A stretch of DNA of 49,252 nt from CAVXFS01 sp049582805 (GCA_049582805.1 JBAUUR010000125.1:1-49252), one strand, 5' to 3'; shown: positions 1-8,787, numbered from the stretch's first letter. Notes: generated by a model not told the origin, from the sequence alone. Numbers and translations: made by a program.

Positions 1-180
1 AGCCTCGAGGGACGAAACCGCGTGATGTACCGGTGCCTGTCAGGCAACGCGATAATCTATGGGGATTTGAGTCGTGGCACTACTGCTTGGGATGTGGATA
101 GAACGGGTTTGACTGACGGCAGCATCGGTTGGGTGACGCGCATCGATGCAGATGCCCCCTGTATTTCTTTTGACGCGTAG
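1..180 (+). CDS. C-terminal end of an unidentified protein (partial)
   Basis: Frame 1 is open from the window edge to a TAG at 178-180 and gives 59 residues. It has ordinary coding composition and ends in GWVTRIDADAPCISFDA. I do not recognise the family. The start lies outside the window. No other frame is as long here, but a chance open frame cannot be excluded. Positions 181-368 hold nothing I can support. Confidence 0.4.
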   Translation, partial: SLEGRNRVMYRCLSGNAIIYGDLSRGTTAWDVDRTGLTDGSIGWVTRIDADAPCISFDA

Positions 181-368
181 AGCAAGAGGCCGCGTTTTGA
201 CGCCACCGGGCAAATGGCGCTCGAATGCTTCACGATAGCAATAGCTGCTGAATGTCGGCTCTTAGCCGCATTAAGTCCATTGCGAAATTTGTCTACGATA
301 GTTTGCTTAACTTTCTATTGCAGCCATTCGATTTCAGCTTCACGCACCTCACAACGACCGACTCATAT

Positions 369-773
369 TTAATCCCTGCTACGTATCGCATCGATACTGT
401 AAGCACCGGACCCAGCAACTGAAAAATAGAGAAAGACAAAGCAGTAAACGACAGCCAGTTCACCCTCGTTCAGGATGGGAAGGAATCCATGTGGCGCATG
501 TGCCATGAAGTAAGCTACTGCCATCTCGCCTGATAAGATAAAGGCTGTTTGCCTGGTGAACAGACCAACCACAATTAACAGCCCGCCTACCAGCTCCAGT
601 ATCCCGGCAAAGCCTAGCAATGAGACAAGCTGGAGACCATCGAACATCGCAACGTGTGGCGTGCCGAATAATTTTGCCGTGCCATGCTGCAAAAAAAGAA
701 AGCCAATGATGATCCGCAGTACGCCCAAAATACGATGTGTCCAAACCTTACAAGTTGAGTCAGAGGAATCCAT
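369..773 (-). CDS. DoxX-family membrane protein
   Basis: This is a 134-residue integral membrane protein of the DoxX family, which are small four-helix inner-membrane proteins often tied to quinone or redox stress functions. The first helix ends in a FLFLQHGTAKLFG-type motif, followed by a GILELVGGLLIVVGLFTR stretch and two more hydrophobic segments, as in other DoxX proteins. I chose the ATG at 773 because GGAG lies 9 bases upstream; an in-frame ATG at 788 would add five residues but has no Shine-Dalgarno. The gene stands alone, facing away from the molybdenum hydroxylase gene. The precise role is unknown. Confidence 0.8.
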   Translation of the reverse strand: MDSSDSTCKVWTHRILGVLRIIIGFLFLQHGTAKLFGTPHVAMFDGLQLVSLLGFAGILELVGGLLIVVGLFTRQTAFILSGEMAVAYFMAHAPHGFLPILNEGELAVVYCFVFLYFSVAGSGAYSIDAIRSRD

Positions 774-846
774 TATTAATCGCTCCATTTAAGTATGTCG
801 ATTGCGAGCTTGCACCATCAGACACTTGGTAGAACTACAGTCTAAG

Positions 847-1003
847 CTAACAGTTTGTTGAAATTCTCGATGTTTGCAAATGTAGAAAAGTTTTGACCTC
901 TCAGAAAGCTCTACAATCGATTTTCAGATCACCGGGACGGGTAACATGACCCCAGAAATACACTTTTTTCCCAGCATGGATGAGAATTTCAACAAACTGC
1001 TAA
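847..1003. mobile_element. MITE-like element with perfect terminal inverted repeats
   Basis: A 149-bp segment (851-999) is bounded by perfect 18-bp inverted repeats, CAGTTTGTTGAAATTCTC at 851-868 and its complement at 982-999. It is flanked on both sides by the 4-bp direct repeat CTAA (847-850 and 1000-1003), the expected signature of a target-site duplication. There is no ORF inside. The CTAA duplication fits the YTAR target type described for IS5-group elements, so this is probably a non-autonomous derivative of such an IS; the parent is not in this window. It occupies the intergenic stretch 774-1307; 1004-1307 holds no gene I can support. Confidence 0.75.
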
Positions 1004-1307
1004 CCTAAATACCGGCTTGTACAATTCAACTAACACATAGAAATGCTATTCGATTTTATAGTGAACGACAGCGATACGGAAAGTTTGTGACCGTCTACTT
1101 GGCACGATTCTGCCAGTTCTTTGATGCACCTACCAGCGACATATTTTCGGCTATAGCCGAAGTTACTAGCAGCCTCTTGAATTTCCGCCATGCGCGGAAC
1201 AGCCGGCGAGGCCAGCACCCGGGCCGGCTGCGCCGCACGGCTGCCGTAGTAGACGAGGAGGCTGTAGTTGACCTAATATTGCACTAAGATTACTTCGTCT
1301 CGAGGTC

Positions 1308-3767
1308 ATGATTTCGCTCACGGTCAATGGCAAGGATTATCGCGTGGCAGCCGACCCGGAGAAGCCACTGCTATGGGTGCTGCGAGACGAGCTTGGACTT
1401 AAGGGTACAAAGTACGGCTGCGGGGTAGGAGTCTGCGGTGCCTGCCTGGTGCTGCTCGACGGCGAACCCAACCATGCCTGCATGGTGCCATTGGGCAAGA
1501 TTGGCAGGCGCCGGATCGTCACGATCGAAGGCCTGTCGGCTACTCACCCCGTGGTACGCGCCTGGATCGCGGAGCAAACGCCCCAGTGTGGCTATTGTCA
1601 ACCCGCGCAGATTCTCGCCGCCGCGGCGCTCCTGGAAAAGCATCCGAACCCTGACGATGCGGAGATCGACGCTGCCCTGGCGGGTGTGTACTGCCGCTGC
1701 GGTACCTATGCACGCATTCGCCGTGCCGTCCACGCCGCGGCGCGGCCGAATGACTTGCCGCCGATCGTCCTGCACCTGCCCGAACTGGTCGACGAGCTGC
1801 CCGCAGACGCGGGCGTGTCACTCAACGAATGGATATGGATAAACCGTGACAACCTAGTCACGCTCATGATCAACCACTCGGAGATGGGCCAGGGAGCGCT
1901 CACGGGGCTTGCCGTGCTGTTCGCGGAGGAACTGGACATCGATCTGTCCCAGGTGCGCGCCGTCTTCGCGCCGGTCGATGCGCGCTACGCCAATGGTCTG
2001 TGGGGTGGCCAGTTCACGGGCGGATCGAGCAGCATTCGTGGCGAATGGGAGCGTTTGCGACGCGCTGCGGCGAACACTCGGGGTCGCCTGATCGCTGCGG
2101 CGGCGAAGCGATGGGATGTCGACGTCGACGAGTGCCACACGAAAGACGGCCGGGTTTTGCATCCGCCGAACGGCTGCAGCGTCACCTACGGCGAGTTGGC
2201 CGAAACCGCCTCGCAACTCAAGGCACCGCACGACGCACAGCTCAAGTCACCAGCTGAGTTTCGCCTGATCGGCCAAGGTTTGCCGCGCCTGGACATTCCT
2301 GCGATGGTGCTCGGCCGCACGCGCTACGGCATTGACGTAGCGGTGCCGGGCATGAAGGTGGCCGCCGTGGCGCGTTGCCCGATCTTTGGCGGCCGAGCGC
2401 GACGGTTTGACGCCAAGCCCGCGCTGACCATTCCTGGTGTACGCCAGGTGCTGGCCATCGCCAGCGGCATCGCGGTAGTCGCAGATGATTTCTGGTCGGC
2501 ACTGCGCGGGCGGGAAGCGCTAGCCATCGACTGGACTCCAGGCCGTAACGCTTCGCTTGACGGCGTGAACATCGAACGTCAATTGCTCGCCGCCCTGAAA
2601 AAAAGCGGTACGGTCACGGAGCGGCGGGGCGACGCGAGGCGCGCGCTGGAGCGGTCTGACCAAGTCATCGAGGCTATCTACCAGACACCTTATCTCGCCC
2701 ATGCGCCAATTGAGCCGATGAACTGTGTGGCTCATGTACGCCCAGATCGCTGTGACATTTGGACGGGCACCCAAAATCAGGCGAATACACGGGCGGTCGC
2801 GGCGGAACTCACCGGGCTAGCGGAAGAAATGGTGACCGTGCATACCGAGTTCCTCGGCGGCGGCTTCGGTCGGCGGCTGCAGACAGACTTCGTCGCGGAG
2901 GCAGTGGAACTGTCCGCGAAGGTTGGCACTCCGGTACAGGTTGTCTGGACGCACGCCGACGATCTGCAGCACGATTTCTACCGCCCGGCGCATGCGGCGT
3001 TGCTGCAAGCCTCTCTGGACCGCAGCGGTCGCCCGGCCGCCTGCTTGATTCGCCTCGCTGGCGCCAAAACCGCCCTGGGCGGTGTGGATATTCCCTATGC
3101 CATTCCCCATCTGCGCGAGGAGCACCTGGAGGTGGCTTCCGCGCTCCCCACCGGCGCCTGGCGCTCGGTAGGCGCCTCCAACAACGCCTTTGCGGTCGAA
3201 TGCTTCGTTGACGAGTTGGCCGTTGCTGCCCGACGTGATCCAGTGGACTATCGTCTCTCGCTGCTCGAAGACGCGCCACGCCATCGCGCCGTCCTCGAAC
3301 TCGCTGCAGCAAAAGCCGGATGGGGCACCCCTTTGGGCGCCGGCCGGGGTCGTGGCGTGGCGGTCTATCGATCGTTTGACGGAGTCGTGGCTCAGGTGGC
3401 GGAGGTGGACACGACCGGCGGTTCGATCCGGGTTCTCCGCGTGACCTGTGCGATCGACTGCGGCATCGCCGTGCTGCCGGATGCCGTGTGCGCGCAGATG
3501 GAAGGGGCTATCGCCTTCGGCCTTTCTGCTGCGCTACATGAAGCAATCCGCGTTGAAGCGGGCCGCGTTGTGCAGGCCAGCTTCAGGGATTACCCACTGC
3601 TGACGCTACCGGAGATGCCGCAGGTGGAAGTACACATCGTGCCCAGCACCGCATCTCCGGGCGGTGTCGGCGAGCCCGGAGTGCCGGTCATCGCACCGGC
3701 CGTGGCCAACGCAGTGTTCGCCGCCTCTGGGCAGCGCCTGCGTCGCCTGCCCCTGCGCCTTGCTTGA
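1308..3767 (+). CDS. Fused IorA-IorB-type molybdenum hydroxylase (aldehyde or isoquinoline oxidoreductase-like)
   Basis: The 819-residue protein joins two subunits that are normally separate. Residues 1-155 are a xanthine-dehydrogenase-type iron-sulphur domain with plant-ferredoxin cysteines C38, C43, C46 and C58, and the second [2Fe-2S] set C94, C97, C129 and C131. Residues from about 160 onward are a molybdopterin-binding subunit of the IorB/CoxL superfamily, ending in GVGEPGVPVIAPAVANAVF, which contains the glutamate that deprotonates the Mo ligand in this superfamily. The Mo-binding part (about 660 residues) is shorter than typical IorB, and no twin-arginine signal is visible, so a cytoplasmic location is inferred. 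The ATG at 1308 has GAGG just upstream. No cofactor maturation genes lie nearby. The substrate is unknown; aldehydes or N-heterocycles are the family norm. Confidence 0.85.
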   Translation: MISLTVNGKDYRVAADPEKPLLWVLRDELGLKGTKYGCGVGVCGACLVLLDGEPNHACMVPLGKIGRRRIVTIEGLSATHPVVRAWIAEQTPQCGYCQPAQILAAAALLEKHPNPDDAEIDAALAGVYCRCGTYARIRRAVHAAARPNDLPPIVLHLPELVDELPADAGVSLNEWIWINRDNLVTLMINHSEMGQGALTGLAVLFAEELDIDLSQVRAVFAPVDARYANGLWGGQFTGGSSSIRGEWERLRRAAANTRGRLIAAAAKRWDVDVDECHTKDGRVLHPPNGCSVTYGELAETASQLKAPHDAQLKSPAEFRLIGQGLPRLDIPAMVLGRTRYGIDVAVPGMKVAAVARCPIFGGRARRFDAKPALTIPGVRQVLAIASGIAVVADDFWSALRGREALAIDWTPGRNASLDGVNIERQLLAALKKSGTVTERRGDARRALERSDQVIEAIYQTPYLAHAPIEPMNCVAHVRPDRCDIWTGTQNQANTRAVAAELTGLAEEMVTVHTEFLGGGFGRRLQTDFVAEAVELSAKVGTPVQVVWTHADDLQHDFYRPAHAALLQASLDRSGRPAACLIRLAGAKTALGGVDIPYAIPHLREEHLEVASALPTGAWRSVGASNNAFAVECFVDELAVAARRDPVDYRLSLLEDAPRHRAVLELAAAKAGWGTPLGAGRGRGVAVYRSFDGVVAQVAEVDTTGGSIRVLRVTCAIDCGIAVLPDAVCAQMEGAIAFGLSAALHEAIRVEAGRVVQASFRDYPLLTLPEMPQVEVHIVPSTASPGGVGEPGVPVIAPAVANAVFAASGQRLRRLPLRLA

Positions 3768-3799
3768 AGCCTTGAGCCATCAATGACGCGCATGCTGCT

Positions 3800-4067
3800 T
3801 CGGGAATCACCAGCCCAGAAGCGCGGTGCCGCGGCACGGACTGTCCGAATTGCGGCGGCATGAGCCGGGTGTAGATCCCATTTTGCGTAATTCGCGCGCC
3901 CAATAATGCGCACTGACGCATGCTCCCATTCCAATCGACGTTCGGAGCGGCTTGCTGAAGTGCGAAATCATCTGGCTGCGCCTGAGTTGCGTTTTACCGC
4001 CTCGCCCTACGCCATGAATCTGGAACACCTGCTTTGCGAAGTCTATGCCAGTGCGCGTAATGTCCAT
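3800..4067 (-). pseudogene. IS110-family transposase remnant (N-terminal part, frameshifted)
   Basis: Reading the minus strand from 4067 gives MDITRTGIDFAKQVFQIHGV, the RuvC-like DEDD domain start typical of IS110 transposases, then a segment ending HYWARELRKMG. After that the similarity continues in another frame as TRLMPPQFGQSVP, so there is a frameshift near 3865-3880, and the C-terminal two thirds are missing. The rest of the gene-free stretch 3768-4381 (4068-4381) holds no feature I can support. Confidence 0.7.
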
Positions 4068-4381
4068 TTCACACCCTCTCGAATACCGCATGTATACGCA
4101 TAGAGGCGATGAGTAGTCGATCTACCAGAAACGGTGCCGGTTGGCGCTGCTGGCTGCTTGTCGGCCTGAACTGCCATTCGGAGTCCGCCGGAGCTGCGTC
4201 TGCTTCGGCCAGAAGCGGACATTCAGCAGAGTTGGCAAGATTATATAAAATTAAGCTTCGTGGTTCAGCTCAACCTATACGTGCTCAGAGTGAGAGTAGG
4301 GAGTATATTACGTGTCAGTAGTGCGCGAAGAATGATTTGTTTTTCGTGCTGCCCCCAAGTACGCAATCACACGTGTAGAGA

Positions 4382-5650
4382 ATGCGGATAGAAAGCCATA
4401 TTCCATTAGAGCGACAATTTTCACCTGTCCCAAAAAGTCAAGAAGACGCGGAAAGTGATGAAATCCTTTCCGTTTGGGGTCATGTCAAACCAAAGACTTG
4501 GGATGATATGGACAGCGAATATCGTTGTGTCATTCTGGCGGAAGCAGGTGCGGGCAAGACCGAGGAATTGCTGCAACGCGCGAGTGTGCTGGAAAGTCGG
4601 GGGAACCCATCCTTCTTCATCCGCATTGAGGATATCGAAGCCGATTTCTATAAGGCATTTGAGATAGGCGAGGAAGCCCAATTTCAGGCATGGTTGCAAT
4701 CGACAGGGGAAGCATGGTTTTTCCTCGATTCCGTCGATGAGGCTCGGCTCGAAAATCCGAGAGCCTTCGAAAAAGCGCTGCGCCGTTTTGCCAAAGGCAT
4801 AGAAAGAGGAGCGCACAGGGCGCACATCTATCTCTCCAGTCGACCCTACGCATGGCGTCAGAGGGAAGATCGAAGACTATTGGATGATATCCTGTTTCTT
4901 ACGGCCCCACAGGAGAGTGCGGGCGGCGAAGAAGGTCAGCAATCTGAACCTCAAAGCGCGCTCACGATTTACACCATGCGCCCCTTGGATAAAGAAAGGA
5001 TTCGGCACTTTTGCGTGGCTCGTGCAGCGAAGGATATCGATTGCCTGTTGCATGAAATTGAACGTGCCAACCTTTGGAGTCTGGCGGAGCGCCCATTTGA
5101 TCTCGAAGGTATTCTGACCAAATGGGCAGGAGACAACGCCCTTGGTGGTCGTCTGGAACTGCTCCGCCACAATATCGACAAGCGGCTACGCGATGACCAC
5201 AACAGTGACCGGGCCCAGCGTCAGCCTCTGAATCTTGAACGGGCAAGAGAAGGCGCGCGTCGTTTGGCAGCCGCCGTTGTGTTGACGGGACAGGCTGGTC
5301 TCAATGTTCCCGATGCTGCAACAGTCAAACCTGGCATCGAAGCAGAATCCGTCCTCGCTGATTGGGATCCAAAGGATGCACGCGCTCTATTGGAACGAGG
5401 GATTTTCAACGACATCATTTATGGAGCAGTGCGGTTTCGACATCGGGATGTGCGGGAACTGCTCGCTGCTGAATGGTTCGACGGGTTGCTGAAGTCAGGC
5501 AACAGTCGCTATTCGGTCGAAGCCCTATTCTTCCATGAGCAATATGCCCAAAGGGTTTTCTTGATGTCGTCAAGCATGGTTTATTTTGCTGGATGGTCCG
5601 GTCGATTTATAGGCGGGGTATTATGCGTTGAAAAGAGGTTCCTGCGCTAG
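4382..5650 (+). pseudogene. Truncated STAND/NACHT-type P-loop ATPase, probable defence gene remnant
   Basis: The 422-residue ORF has a Walker A motif AEAGAGKT (53-60), a Walker B motif WFFLDSVDEA (112-121) and a sensor-like LSSRPYAWR (151-159), the layout of STAND/NACHT ATPases. Through about residue 390 it reads like a conserved protein (VRFRHRDVRELLAAEWF). After that the sequence turns into an unrelated tail and stops. Intact family members are usually much longer, with sensor repeats C-terminal to the ATPase, so the gene looks cut by a deletion or frameshift near 5560. STAND ATPases of this kind include the AVAST anti-phage proteins; assignment to that group is inference. It lies outside the mobile island, next to a phage terminase fragment. 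Confidence 0.65.
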
Positions 5651-5847
5651 AATTGGCAGATTCACTTTAGGTTGAGGTGATGCAGTTAGCCAGTGTATAT
5701 ACTGGCCGCGATGTGCCAAGCGGTTCGTTAGCTTGATGTTCCATTTGATTCACGGCAGGATGGCGCCCAGACTCCATGGGAGGGGAGCGCGGCGGTGCGC
5801 CGACGATGGAAGTTTGCTGGACAGTATGGGAAGAAAATCAAAAAGAT

Positions 5848-5866
5848 ACAAGATATCGTATCTTGT
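5848..5866. other. Palindrome in a gene-poor stretch
   Basis: ACAAGATA-TCG-TATCTTGT is a perfect 8-bp inverted repeat, with CAAGATA repeated again directly after it. It could be an operator for a lost regulator or a chance palindrome. It is the only clear structure in 5651-5877, which is otherwise without a supported gene. Confidence 0.35.
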
Positions 5867-5877
5867 CAAGATAAACA

Positions 5878-6072
5878 GTGGCCATGATCCAACGTCCAAC
5901 AAAAGGCTTTGCCATCCCCCCTTACCGCGCGTGCCGCCATGGTGATTTTGGTTGGGTGGGAAACTCGAACGGATTTAATTGCTTGAGTTTTCCAGAAAGA
6001 CCAGGAGTAATATTCACCACTCCGGAAAAAGCAATTGAAATAGCGGAGATGTGGAATAAAAACATTATGTGA
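5878..6072 (+). CDS. Small hypothetical protein (doubtful)
   Basis: The 64-residue ORF contains HGDFGWVGNSNGFNCLSFPERPG and ends in a plausible amphipathic helix (TTPEKAIEIAEMWN), so it looks more protein-like than its neighbours. There is no Shine-Dalgarno sequence before the ATG and I do not recognise a family. It may be a fragment of a longer lost gene. Confidence 0.3.
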   Translation: MAMIQRPTKGFAIPPYRACRHGDFGWVGNSNGFNCLSFPERPGVIFTTPEKAIEIAEMWNKNIM

Positions 6073-6141
6073 TATTACATTCTTAATGTAAAACATTAGT
6101 TTCTACCCCGGGTAGATTCTAATAAATAACATTAACTTTAC

Positions 6142-6172
6142 GCTATAAGCAATTGTTTTCATTGCTTATAGC
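6142..6172. other. Perfect stem-loop at the end of the terminase fragment
   Basis: GCTATAAGCAAT and ATTGCTTATAGC form a perfect 12-bp stem with a 7-base loop. It overlaps the stop codon of the minus-strand terminase fragment. It lacks a T-tract on either strand, so I do not call it an intrinsic terminator; it may be a palindromic phage or repeat sequence. Confidence 0.45.
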
Positions 6173-6522
6173 CGCCAGTCAGGATTTTGCCTCTCGACGT
6201 ACAGTTGAGTTGATCCTCCCGTGGTCACCATCCCAAACTCTTCGCTCTGGCCCCATTGCCTGAATGCGTCTGCAGCTTCTGAGCATCCATTGGCCTTGTT
6301 TGGCTCATCCAGCCACCTGTTCTCCCGGGTAGAGTATTTCTTGCGGTAGTTCTCCAGCCTCTTCAATCCCAGCCGGCAGCCGTTGAACCCGTCCCTATCC
6401 TCGTCGATGAAGACCATGGGAAAGTTCTTGCGGGTGATATCGATCCCTCTTTGGAGAGTTTGGATTATTGGCCGCTGGTAATAGAGATGGCCCGGCTGTT
6501 TTTTTAGGTCAAGCAATGTCAC
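6166..6522 (-). pseudogene. Phage terminase large subunit, C-terminal fragment
   Basis: The 118-residue ORF carries a TerL nuclease-domain tail: a VFIDED-type acidic segment, then GLKRLENYRKKYSTRENRW and a C-terminal GCSEAADAFRQW, matching the usual leucine-rich helix and the HGADAFR-like ending of terminases. The whole ATPase part is missing, and the first 20 or so residues may be out of frame. It sits just outside the left attachment repeat, on the chromosomal side, so it marks an older prophage at the same tRNA locus. The stretch 6523-6600 is AT-rich with nothing else recognisable. Confidence 0.6.
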
Positions 6523-6600
6523 AGGGTAAGACCAAAGGCAAGACCAGATGAATTTAAAATATTAAATATCTTTAATTATCAGTCTATTATATTAATAATA

Positions 6601-6662
6601 TGGCGGAGAGAGGGGGATTCGAACCCCCGTTGGGATATTATCCCAAACACGCTTTCCAGGCG
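6601..6662. repeat. Left attachment repeat (displaced 3' end of tRNA-Ser)
   Basis: These 62 bases are identical to 30446-30507 and correspond, on the minus strand, to the tRNA-Ser sequence from the anticodon loop to the encoded CCA end. Identity stops at 6663 (C here, T in the intact gene) and at 6600. The fragment lacks the D-arm and half of the acceptor stem, so it is not a functional tRNA. Confidence 0.9.
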
Positions 6663-6690
6663 CCTTAATCAAAATGATTATATCCTTTTA

Positions 6691-6719
6691 TTGACGTGGC
6701 ATTCAAGGTTATGCAGAAT
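6691..6719 (+). promoter_or_regulatory. Candidate integrase promoter
   Basis: TTGACG (6691-6696) and CAGAAT (6714-6719) are separated by 17 bases, 55 bases before the integrase start. The -10 match is weak. The arm-type motifs lie between this promoter and the start codon, so integrase binding could repress its own expression (inference). Confidence 0.35.
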
Positions 6720-6734
6720 TCGAAAAAGTATTTA

Positions 6735-6753
6735 TTGCCACAATTTTGCCACA
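6735..6753. promoter_or_regulatory. Left-end integrase arm-type sites (candidate)
   Basis: TTGCCACA occurs at 6735-6742 and again at 6746-6753, with starts 11 bp apart, i.e. one helical turn. The same pair with the same spacing is found at the other end of the element (30359-30377). This is the expected pattern for arm-binding sites of the integrase N-terminal domain. Confidence 0.6.
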
Positions 6754-6773
6754 CTGCTCAGGAATAACTCAAT

Positions 6774-7787
6774 ATGGCGACCATCAGGAAAAGAGGTGAA
6801 TACCAGTGGGAGGCTCAAGTCAGGAGAAAGGGCTATCCACCACAATCTAAGACCTTCAACACTCGCTCGGACGCCGACCTCTGGGCTGCAACCACAGAGA
6901 GTGAGATGGGGCGTGGGGTTTTCATTGATCGTAGTGATGCCGAGCGCAATACTATCGCTGAAATTATTGATCGCTTCTCTTCTGAGTATGCACCCCATCA
7001 CTACAAGCCACGCGAAGATGGAAAAGAGGCTTGGCGTTTTCAGTGTGAACATTTAAAAAACGCGCTCGGGAAATTTTCTCTTGCAGCGCTGGATCAAAAG
7101 CTGGTTGCTCAGTATCGAGACAAACGACTCAGTGTGGTCGGAGATAGCACGGTGCGCAAAGAGTTGTTCATGCTTTCGAAAATTCTAAAGTTCGCAGAAA
7201 TAGAATGCGCCATCACTCTTCCGAGAGGGAACCCCGTCGAGAAAATACGCAAACCATTAGAAAGCAAATCTCGTGATCGTCGTTTGAATGACGAAGAGTG
7301 GCAGAGGTTGGCGGAAGAGTGCCGCAAAAGCCGCAACCGCTACTTGTGGCCTGCCGTGCAATTGGCTGTGGAGACGAGCATGCGGCAGGGAGAACTACTC
7401 GGGTTGCCTTGGAAGAACATAGATAAAATGCGATCCATTGCTTTTCTCAAGGACACAAAGAATGGTGAGGAGCGTGCAGTCCCACTTTCACCGGTTGCGC
7501 TTGCCGTGCTCGATACTCTGCCAGTCTCGATTCGCGGGAAAGTAATTCCTGTTGAACGTATGACACTTTTCCATGCATTCCAGGCAGCTTGTGTGCGTGC
7601 AGCCATAGTCGATTTCACTTGGCACGACTTGCGCCATGAGGCGCTATCTCGGTTGGCCGAGCGCGGGGACATGTCAGTATTGGAACTTGCAGCCGTATCA
7701 GGGCATAAGACCCTTCAAATGTTAAAACGATATACGCACTTGCAGGCCGAAAAACTGGCTGTGAAGCTGGCAACGAGCGCCAGATAG
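6774..7787 (+). CDS. Tyrosine recombinase (site-specific integrase)
   Basis: The 337-residue protein catalyses integration and excision of the element at tRNA-Ser. Residues 1-50 look like an arm-binding domain (RKRGEYQWEAQVRRKGYPPQSKTF). A SAM-like core-binding segment follows (about 60-150). The C-terminal catalytic domain carries the first Arg in ETSMRQGELLGLPW, HDLRHEALSR (H-x-x-R), GHKTLQMLKRY and the nucleophile Tyr in RYTHLQAEKLA. The start has AGGAA about 10 bases upstream. It lies 111 bp inside the left repeat and reads into the element. Length and motifs are complete, so it should be active. Confidence 0.92.
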   Translation: MATIRKRGEYQWEAQVRRKGYPPQSKTFNTRSDADLWAATTESEMGRGVFIDRSDAERNTIAEIIDRFSSEYAPHHYKPREDGKEAWRFQCEHLKNALGKFSLAALDQKLVAQYRDKRLSVVGDSTVRKELFMLSKILKFAEIECAITLPRGNPVEKIRKPLESKSRDRRLNDEEWQRLAEECRKSRNRYLWPAVQLAVETSMRQGELLGLPWKNIDKMRSIAFLKDTKNGEERAVPLSPVALAVLDTLPVSIRGKVIPVERMTLFHAFQAACVRAAIVDFTWHDLRHEALSRLAERGDMSVLELAAVSGHKTLQMLKRYTHLQAEKLAVKLATSAR

Positions 7788-7883
7788 TTGTCTCTGTTTG
7801 TCTGTGTTATCTTGCAGTTAATACATTGAAATAAAACAAAATAACTATTGACAGGCCAAGATTATTTGGTGAAAATAAAAAAC

Positions 7884-8333
7884 ATGTCGAAGCAAAATAA
7901 ACAACGCTGGAAAGAATATTTTACGGAGGAGAGCGGAGACCGCACCGGTATCCAAGCTATTCTTTTCTACACTTATATCCTTTTAGGTAATCTAGGAATT
8001 CAGTTTTCTGTCTTCTTTGCACTGATTTTTACAGCTTGGCTTTCGGTTGTTTGCCATATCTTGTCTGTCCAAGCAGTAGCTGAGATTACTGGAATTGTCA
8101 TGGTAGGCTGGTTGTATATTATGATTGCATTTTCTTGCACCAAGACTGGAAATAAGTTTTTTGTGCGTGTTAGCGATGAAATCGAAAAATCAATCGTTAA
8201 CACATTGCATGCATTGCGAGTTTTGCCAATTCTGCCTTCGTTGCAAGGCGTAAAATTTATCGATATTAATGAAGCTTCAGGCAGCTTCATTTCTTCCGCT
8301 CCGTTCATTCCACCTCGTCTGTGCCTTGCCTGA
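7884..8333 (+). CDS. Hypothetical membrane protein
   Basis: From the ATG at 7884 this gives 149 residues; TTG (7848) or GTG (7869) starts would lengthen it. The N-terminus is charged and is followed by two strongly hydrophobic segments (about residues 25-50 and 60-85), then a soluble tail with SFISSAPFIPP. AT content is higher than in the neighbouring genes. No family recognised. It lies between the integrase and the replication or mobilisation genes. Confidence 0.5.
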   Translation: MSKQNKQRWKEYFTEESGDRTGIQAILFYTYILLGNLGIQFSVFFALIFTAWLSVVCHILSVQAVAEITGIVMVGWLYIMIAFSCTKTGNKFFVRVSDEIEKSIVNTLHALRVLPILPSLQGVKFIDINEASGSFISSAPFIPPRLCLA

Positions 8334-8374
8334 TATTTCGTTTCCGGTTTGATCCGGCTTTGAAAATCAGGTGG

Positions 8375-8411
8375 GGTGCGGCACAACAACCCTAACCATC
8401 CGAGCCGCACC
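8375..8411 (+). other. Inverted repeat upstream of the HTH gene
   Basis: GGTGCGGC (8375-8382) and GCCGCACC (8404-8411) form an 8-bp inverted repeat, 26 bases before the next start codon. It has no T-tract. It may be an operator or a leader hairpin for the downstream gene. Confidence 0.35.
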
Positions 8412-8437
8412 TTGCCTTAGCAAGTAAGGAGCAGCAA

Positions 8438-8776
8438 ATGAACCTAATCGAGAATATCGCCGCGCTTATGCGTGAGCGTTTCGCAGCATATCCGCCAATT
8501 CTGCAAATTCCCATGGTGGCGGAGATTCTGAAAGAGGAAGTCCCGACCATCCGAGCCCGCATCCGGCGCGGTTCTTTTCAAGTGACTGTTAGGCAGGAGC
8601 CTGGCGGACGGCAATATATATTGCTAGTCGACCTGGTTAGATTTTTGTGTACCGGTGAAGCACAACCACAGCCTGCTGCTCGCCCTCGTTGTTTTCCACG
8701 CAACCCACAGGGATTGAATGGAACGCGCCAACGCGGTCGTCCCACCAAGGCAGAGCAACTCGCTCGCGGACTCTAG
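8438..8776 (+). CDS. Small putative DNA-binding (excisionase-like) protein
   Basis: The 112-residue protein has the shape of small helix-turn-helix regulators of mobile elements: an N-terminal segment with PPILQIPMVAEILKEEVPTIRARIRRGSF, which resembles a helix-turn-helix followed by a wing, and an Arg/Lys-rich C-terminus ending RGRPTKAEQLARGL, common in AlpA or excisionase-type proteins. AAGGAG precedes the ATG. Position near the integrase fits a recombination-directionality or regulatory role, but that is inference from size and place. Confidence 0.6.
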   Translation: MNLIENIAALMRERFAAYPPILQIPMVAEILKEEVPTIRARIRRGSFQVTVRQEPGGRQYILLVDLVRFLCTGEAQPQPAARPRCFPRNPQGLNGTRQRGRPTKAEQLARGL

Positions 8777-8787
8777 GAGGGGCGAAA

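Noticed and set aside
1030..1218. 62-codon minus-strand frame with a regulator-like look
   Set aside because: No ribosome site, no recognisable family and a start inside unrelated sequence. It may be a gene fragment, but support is too weak.
4109..4321. 70-codon frame before the STAND gene
   Set aside because: Low-complexity Ser/Ala/Arg content, no ribosome site, no family resemblance.
6601..6662. Second tRNA-Ser gene at the left end
   Set aside because: Only the 3' part is present; the sequence diverges at the anticodon stem, so no D-arm or 5' acceptor strand exists.
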